Shown here piece after piece: positions 60,398-64,000 of a stretch of DNA of 64,000 nucleotides. The translations under genes were made by a program, and so were the position numbers. Source of the DNA: Prevotella sp. BV3P1 (GTDB lineage: Bacteria; Bacteroidota; Bacteroidia; Bacteroidales; Bacteroidaceae). The notes under the pieces were generated by a model. It saw only the letters and a list, made by a program, of their open reading frames with translations, had not been told where the DNA came from and did no database searches. The DNA lies in NCBI RefSeq assembly GCF_000479005.1, contig NZ_AWXC01000007.1:62001-126000 (forward strand), read 5' to 3'. Numbering within the stretch: position 1 is the first letter of the stretch; every line of letters starts with the position of its first letter.

Positions 60398-61027
60398 CTA
60401 CCAGTATCTTTCGTTCATGTTCCCGTACAGCCCCATGATGCGGTCAAGGTCGTTCTTCTTCTTTGCCCGCAGGTAGCTCACGCTGATGTTCTTGTTGGTG
60501 TAATAGCTCACGAGGTTGCGGTAACGCTTCATCTTGGAGTAGCAGCGTTCCACCACATCCATGCGCTCCTTGTCCGTCATGGAGAGCGTGGTGATATTCA
60601 CCACGTTCTTCAGTTCCGTCAGCACGTCGTTGGATTCCTCCAACAGCTTGGTGTAGCCGAAAGCGATGGCTCCCAGTTCCTCCACCGTGAAGTTGTCGTC
60701 ACGCATCATCCTCTGGAAGCTGGTCACATAGGTGTCGGTGATGTCACCCACCATCAGGATGGTCTGCTGCACCTTCCGGGCGTCCTTTACCAGATTGTTC
60801 ACGGATTTGAGTGCGTCGTAATACTTCTTGCCCTGCTCGTAAATCTTCACCGTCTCTTGAAAATTCTTTATCATATTTTGGGCGGTCGTGGAAGTGTGTA
60901 CCACGTTCTTGGAGGTGTTCACGATGCTCTGCGCGATGTTGGACGGGTCTATCACCGCCCACTGTGCGCTTGCCCTGCCGACTGCAAACAGGCACAGGCA
61001 GATGGCTAATGTTATTCTTGTTCTCAT
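60398..61027 (-). CDS. traI: Conjugative transfer protein TraI
   Basis: A 209-residue protein from ATG 61027 (MRTRITLAICLCLFAVGRASAQWAVIDPSN), with a signal peptide and the helical body of the DUF4141/TraI family, resembling VirB5. It ends NERYW, 4 bases before traJ. Confidence 0.87.
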   Translation of the reverse strand: MRTRITLAICLCLFAVGRASAQWAVIDPSNIAQSIVNTSKNVVHTSTTAQNMIKNFQETVKIYEQGKKYYDALKSVNNLVKDARKVQQTILMVGDITDTYVTSFQRMMRDDNFTVEELGAIAFGYTKLLEESNDVLTELKNVVNITTLSMTDKERMDVVERCYSKMKRYRNLVSYYTNKNISVSYLRAKKKNDLDRIMGLYGNMNERYW

Positions 61028-61057
61028 GTTACTTTGGATTTTAGTGGATTTCATTAT

Positions 61058-61447
61058 TTATTGCTCGCCTATCGGATGATCCGGTTTCGGGTTCACGCGC
61101 ACATAGTCCCCGTTGGGCGAGAAGGTCAGGATGTCCGTCGCTTCGTTGTAGGACACGTCGATACGGAATCCGGTGTTCATAAACAGGTTGCCGTTTTCTT
61201 CCTGCAAGAGATAGGTTTCCGGTTTCAGCTTACGGCGCAGACCGCTCCGCTTGAACACCGTCACCTTATAGGCTTCGCCCTCCTTGTAGATAAGCACGTC
61301 GGGCTTTCCCTCCACGCTCTCCCAGTTTCCGCAAAGTAGGTCGCGGCGGTTGTCCGCTACATCACAGGATTGCAGCATCATGACTGCCAGTCCGATTAAA
61401 CACTTGCTGACTTGCAGCATTTTCGTTCTTGATATACTCATACGCAT
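61058..61447 (-). CDS. traH: Conjugative transfer protein TraH (DUF3876-like)
   Basis: A 129-residue lipoprotein-like protein (VMMLQSCDVADNRRDL, lipobox LQSC near residue 28) that matches the DUF3876/TraH family by position and appearance. Several nearby Met codons (61447, 61441) could start it. Function unknown. Confidence 0.78.
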   Translation of the reverse strand: MRMSISRTKMLQVSKCLIGLAVMMLQSCDVADNRRDLLCGNWESVEGKPDVLIYKEGEAYKVTVFKRSGLRRKLKPETYLLQEENGNLFMNTGFRIDVSYNEATDILTFSPNGDYVRVNPKPDHPIGEQ

Positions 61448-61478
61448 TTTCTTTTTTAGTTGATGAATCTGTTTCTAC

Positions 61479-63983
61479 TTACTCCTTTTTTCTCCGCCTT
61501 TCGGCAAGCTGCCGGATGGCGGCTTCGATGTCGCCGCCCAGCTGCTCCGCCAGACGGTATACCTCTACTTTTTCAGTTTCTTCGGTGGTGTACGCCAGAT
61601 ACTCTTCAGCACTAACTTCGGTGGCATAGACCGCCGACTGCGTGCCGCCCAGTCCTATCCACACTTCCTTATAGAGCCTTGACGGGTTGTTTGCCATGTT
61701 GATGGAGAGTATCTGCGACTTCTCTTTCTCCGTAAGCCCCAACAGGGACTGTATGGCATCAAACTTGTTCATGTACTTCCGCTGGTCAAGGAGTATCTTG
61801 CAGTCGGAGTTATTGATGATGCTCTCCTTGACCACGGGCGAGGAAATGATGTCGTCCACCTCCTGCGTCACCACGATTGCCTCCCCGTAATACTTGCGCA
61901 CGGTTTTGTACATATAGCGCAGGTACTCAGCCATGTTCGCCGAAGAGAGAGCCTTCCAAGCCTCTTCCACTATCAGCTGTTTCCTTACGCCTTTCAATCG
62001 GCGCATCTTGTTGATGAAGGCTTCCATGATAATGATGGTCACGACCGGGAAAAGCTCGCGATTTTCCTTTATCGAATCAATCTCGAAGACGATGAACCGC
62101 TTGCCGAGCAGGTCGATGTTCTCCGTGGAGTTGAGCAGGAAGTCGTAGCGTCCGCCCCGGTAATACTGCCGCATGGTGGTGAGCATATTGTCGATGTTGA
62201 AATCGGACTTCTCCACCTTTATCTCACGTTCCGCCAGTTCGCAGCGGTAGTCGTCGCGCATATACTCATAGAAGGTGTTGAACGAGGGGACGATGCTCCG
62301 GTCAGCCCTGATACGCTCGATGTATGCGTTCACCGCACTGCCCAGTTCGCCGCTCTCCGTTTTCGTAACTTTGTCGTCCTCCGACTTCCAGAGTGTCAGC
62401 AGCAGCGTCTTGATGCTGTCCTTTTTCTCCACGTCGAACACGTAATCATCGGTGTAAAACGGATTGAACGAAATCGGTTTCTCCTCCGTGTAGGTGAAGT
62501 ACACGCCGTCCGCCCCGTTTGTCTTGCGCCGGATCATCTCGCACAAGCCCTGATAGGAGTTTCCCGTATCCACCAGTACCACGTGCGTACCCTGCTCGTA
62601 GTATTGCCTCACGAGGTGGTTCATAAAGAAGGATTTGCCGCTGCCCGAAGGACCCAACACGAACTTGTTGCGGTTGGTCGTGATGCCCCGCTTCATCGGC
62701 AGGTCGCTGATGTCGAGGTGCAACGGTTTTCCCGTAAGCCTGTCCACCATCTTGATACCGAAGGGCGAGAGCGAACTGCGGTAGTTGGTTTCCTCCGTGA
62801 AAAGGCACACCGCCTGCTCGATGAAGGTATGGAAACTCTCTTCCGCCGGGAAGTCCGCCGCGTTGCCGGGCATCGCCGCCCAGTAGAGCGTCGGGCAGTC
62901 GATGGTGTTGTGGCGCGGCACGCACTCCATGCTTGCCAGCTGGCTGCCTACATCGTTCTTTATATGCTTCAGTTCCTCCGCGTCATCGCTCCACGCCATG
63001 ACGTTGAAGTGCGCCCGTACCGAGGTCAGCCCGTAGGAATGGGCTTCGTTCAGGTACTGGTCTATCCATTCGCGGTTGATGCTGTTGCTCCGGCTGTATC
63101 GGGATAGCGACTGCATATTCCTCGCGGACTTCTCGAACTTCTGCAAATTTTCCTCACTGTTGTCGATAATCACATACTGGTTGTAGATGTGGTTGCAGGA
63201 GAGCAGCAGCCCCACGGGGGAGGCGAAGGAAAGGCGGCAGTCCGAGCGGTCGGTGGAGAGTTTCTCGTAGCGGATGTCGGTAGCCACCTTTCCGGGCATA
63301 TCCTCCGCATCGGAGAGGGTGTGCAGGCACAGGCGGTTGTCACCGATGCGCATTTCTTTTGCCGAGAGGTCGATGTCCTGCAAGGTCGTGTCGCCTTCGG
63401 GCATGAGCGAGAAGTAACGCTCTATCAGCCCGGTAGATTTCTCCGTGCCTACAATCTCATCGGTGGAGAGGCGGCGCAGCCTGACAAAGCCGCTGTCGTT
63501 CATGATACGCTCGAACTGTTCGGCGGCCTCCATGAACTTCCCGGCGGTTTCCTTGTCCAGTTCTTTCGGGATGATATGCCCCCGGCACAGCGTACTGAAG
63601 TTGCTCTGCATCCGGTTACGTTCCTTTGTCGTCTTGGTCAGGTAGAGGTAGCAGGTGTGTTTCAGGTACGGACGCTCGTTGAAATGGCGTTCAAAGGAGC
63701 GGCTCAGAAAACTCATGTCGTCTTTCTGTAACTCCGGCTTGTATTTCTCCTTGATGAACCAGTCCTGCTTATGCACGACGCAGAAGTCCGGCAGCACCTT
63801 GATAGCCTTGCACCAGCAGCCGTGTATCGCCTCGTACTCCGCATCCGTCACGGTGTAAAGCTCCGGCAGTTCCACCTCGAAAGCCACCGTGATGTCGGCG
63901 TCTTTGGAGATGATGCAGCCATGCTCAACAGCCAGCAGCGGGAACTTGTTTTCCAGTGTTGTCATTTTGGATGTATTTCTCAT
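61479..63983 (-). CDS. traG: Conjugative transfer ATPase TraG (VirB4-like)
   Basis: An 834-residue ATPase of the VirB4/TraG class: FVLGPSGSGKSFFMNHLVRQYYEQGTHVVLVDTG is the Walker A region near residue 440, and RKQLIVEEAWKAL holds Walker B. It powers pilus or channel assembly during conjugation. It starts with ATG 63983, which overlaps the end of traF (ATGA), so the operon continues beyond the window. Confidence 0.93.
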   Translation of the reverse strand: MRNTSKMTTLENKFPLLAVEHGCIISKDADITVAFEVELPELYTVTDAEYEAIHGCWCKAIKVLPDFCVVHKQDWFIKEKYKPELQKDDMSFLSRSFERHFNERPYLKHTCYLYLTKTTKERNRMQSNFSTLCRGHIIPKELDKETAGKFMEAAEQFERIMNDSGFVRLRRLSTDEIVGTEKSTGLIERYFSLMPEGDTTLQDIDLSAKEMRIGDNRLCLHTLSDAEDMPGKVATDIRYEKLSTDRSDCRLSFASPVGLLLSCNHIYNQYVIIDNSEENLQKFEKSARNMQSLSRYSRSNSINREWIDQYLNEAHSYGLTSVRAHFNVMAWSDDAEELKHIKNDVGSQLASMECVPRHNTIDCPTLYWAAMPGNAADFPAEESFHTFIEQAVCLFTEETNYRSSLSPFGIKMVDRLTGKPLHLDISDLPMKRGITTNRNKFVLGPSGSGKSFFMNHLVRQYYEQGTHVVLVDTGNSYQGLCEMIRRKTNGADGVYFTYTEEKPISFNPFYTDDYVFDVEKKDSIKTLLLTLWKSEDDKVTKTESGELGSAVNAYIERIRADRSIVPSFNTFYEYMRDDYRCELAEREIKVEKSDFNIDNMLTTMRQYYRGGRYDFLLNSTENIDLLGKRFIVFEIDSIKENRELFPVVTIIIMEAFINKMRRLKGVRKQLIVEEAWKALSSANMAEYLRYMYKTVRKYYGEAIVVTQEVDDIISSPVVKESIINNSDCKILLDQRKYMNKFDAIQSLLGLTEKEKSQILSINMANNPSRLYKEVWIGLGGTQSAVYATEVSAEEYLAYTTEETEKVEVYRLAEQLGGDIEAAIRQLAERRRKKE

Positions 63984-64000
63984 GTCGTTTCTTCCTTTCG
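63980..64000 (-). CDS. Probable C-terminus of TraF
   Basis: Six codons (RKEETT) and a stop overlap the traG start as ATGA, as expected for traF-traG in CTnDOT elements. Too short to confirm by sequence. Confidence 0.35.
   Translation of the reverse strand, partial: RKEETT

Larger units (their letters stand above)
47500..64000. mobile_element. CTnDOT-like conjugative transposon, one arm
   Basis: A full transfer operon traG to traQ (with the end of traF), a lysozyme, a convergent accessory block with PcfJ/PcfK and DUF3873-like genes, and an AT-rich cargo gene define this as a conjugative element of the CTnDOT/ERL type found in Bacteroidales. Integrase, mobilisation and any resistance genes lie beyond the window. 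The left boundary is uncertain (47.2-48.0 kb). I could not find paired attachment sites because the right end is missing. Confidence 0.8.

Overview
The window looks like chromosome of a Bacteroidales bacterium, most likely Prevotella or a close relative (inference). Supporting signs are a type IX secretion protein (PorQ), several outer-membrane barrels of Bacteroidetes type, promoters of the Bacteroidetes form TAnnTTTG with an upstream TTTG-like box, almost no Shine-Dalgarno sequences, a glutaminyl-tRNA synthetase, and a CTnDOT-type tra operon.

About 1-46.9 kb is ordinary chromosome, mostly housekeeping and envelope genes: Kdo synthesis (kdsD, kdsA) beside a cardiolipin-synthase-like gene; a GHL10 glycosidase; recR and envelope/glycosyltransferase genes; two tRNAs; DedA, a TPR protein and glnS; an initiator tRNA; a TetR-fabG pair; an RluA-type enzyme and cmk; porQ opposite a TonB protein; a polyprenyl synthase; tatD with an acyloxyacyl-hydrolase-like protein; an ECF sigma factor operon whose last gene fuses an anti-sigma-like N-terminus to a barrel; ribH; recF-dciA; an S41 protease with dCMP deaminase; an M3 peptidase; a large TonB-receptor-like barrel; apbE with a Crp-type regulator; a GT2/lipoprotein/barrel operon; and a tRNA-Thr plus SRP RNA pair.

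About 47.5 kb to the end is one arm of a CTnDOT-like conjugative transposon. The transfer operon runs on the minus strand (end of traF, then traG to traQ and a lysozyme). A convergent plus-strand accessory block holds PcfK, PcfJ, a DUF3873-like protein and several small proteins. Between the two blocks sits an AT-rich cargo gene resembling putative phage abortive-infection proteins (putAbiC). The integrase and mobilisation genes lie outside the window, and the exact element end was not located.

The most unusual signals are not genes. (1) Six intergenic clusters, spread through the chromosomal part only, are built from 22-nt units, each carrying a 15-nt near-palindrome with interchangeable half-sites. 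(2) A palindromic element of about 60 nt occurs inside both traM and traN and is translated in two different reading frames, so it behaves as a DNA-level insertion. (3) Two intergenic regions are built from period-8 octamers. (4) Large hairpins lie at the transposon end and directly after the putAbiC-like gene.
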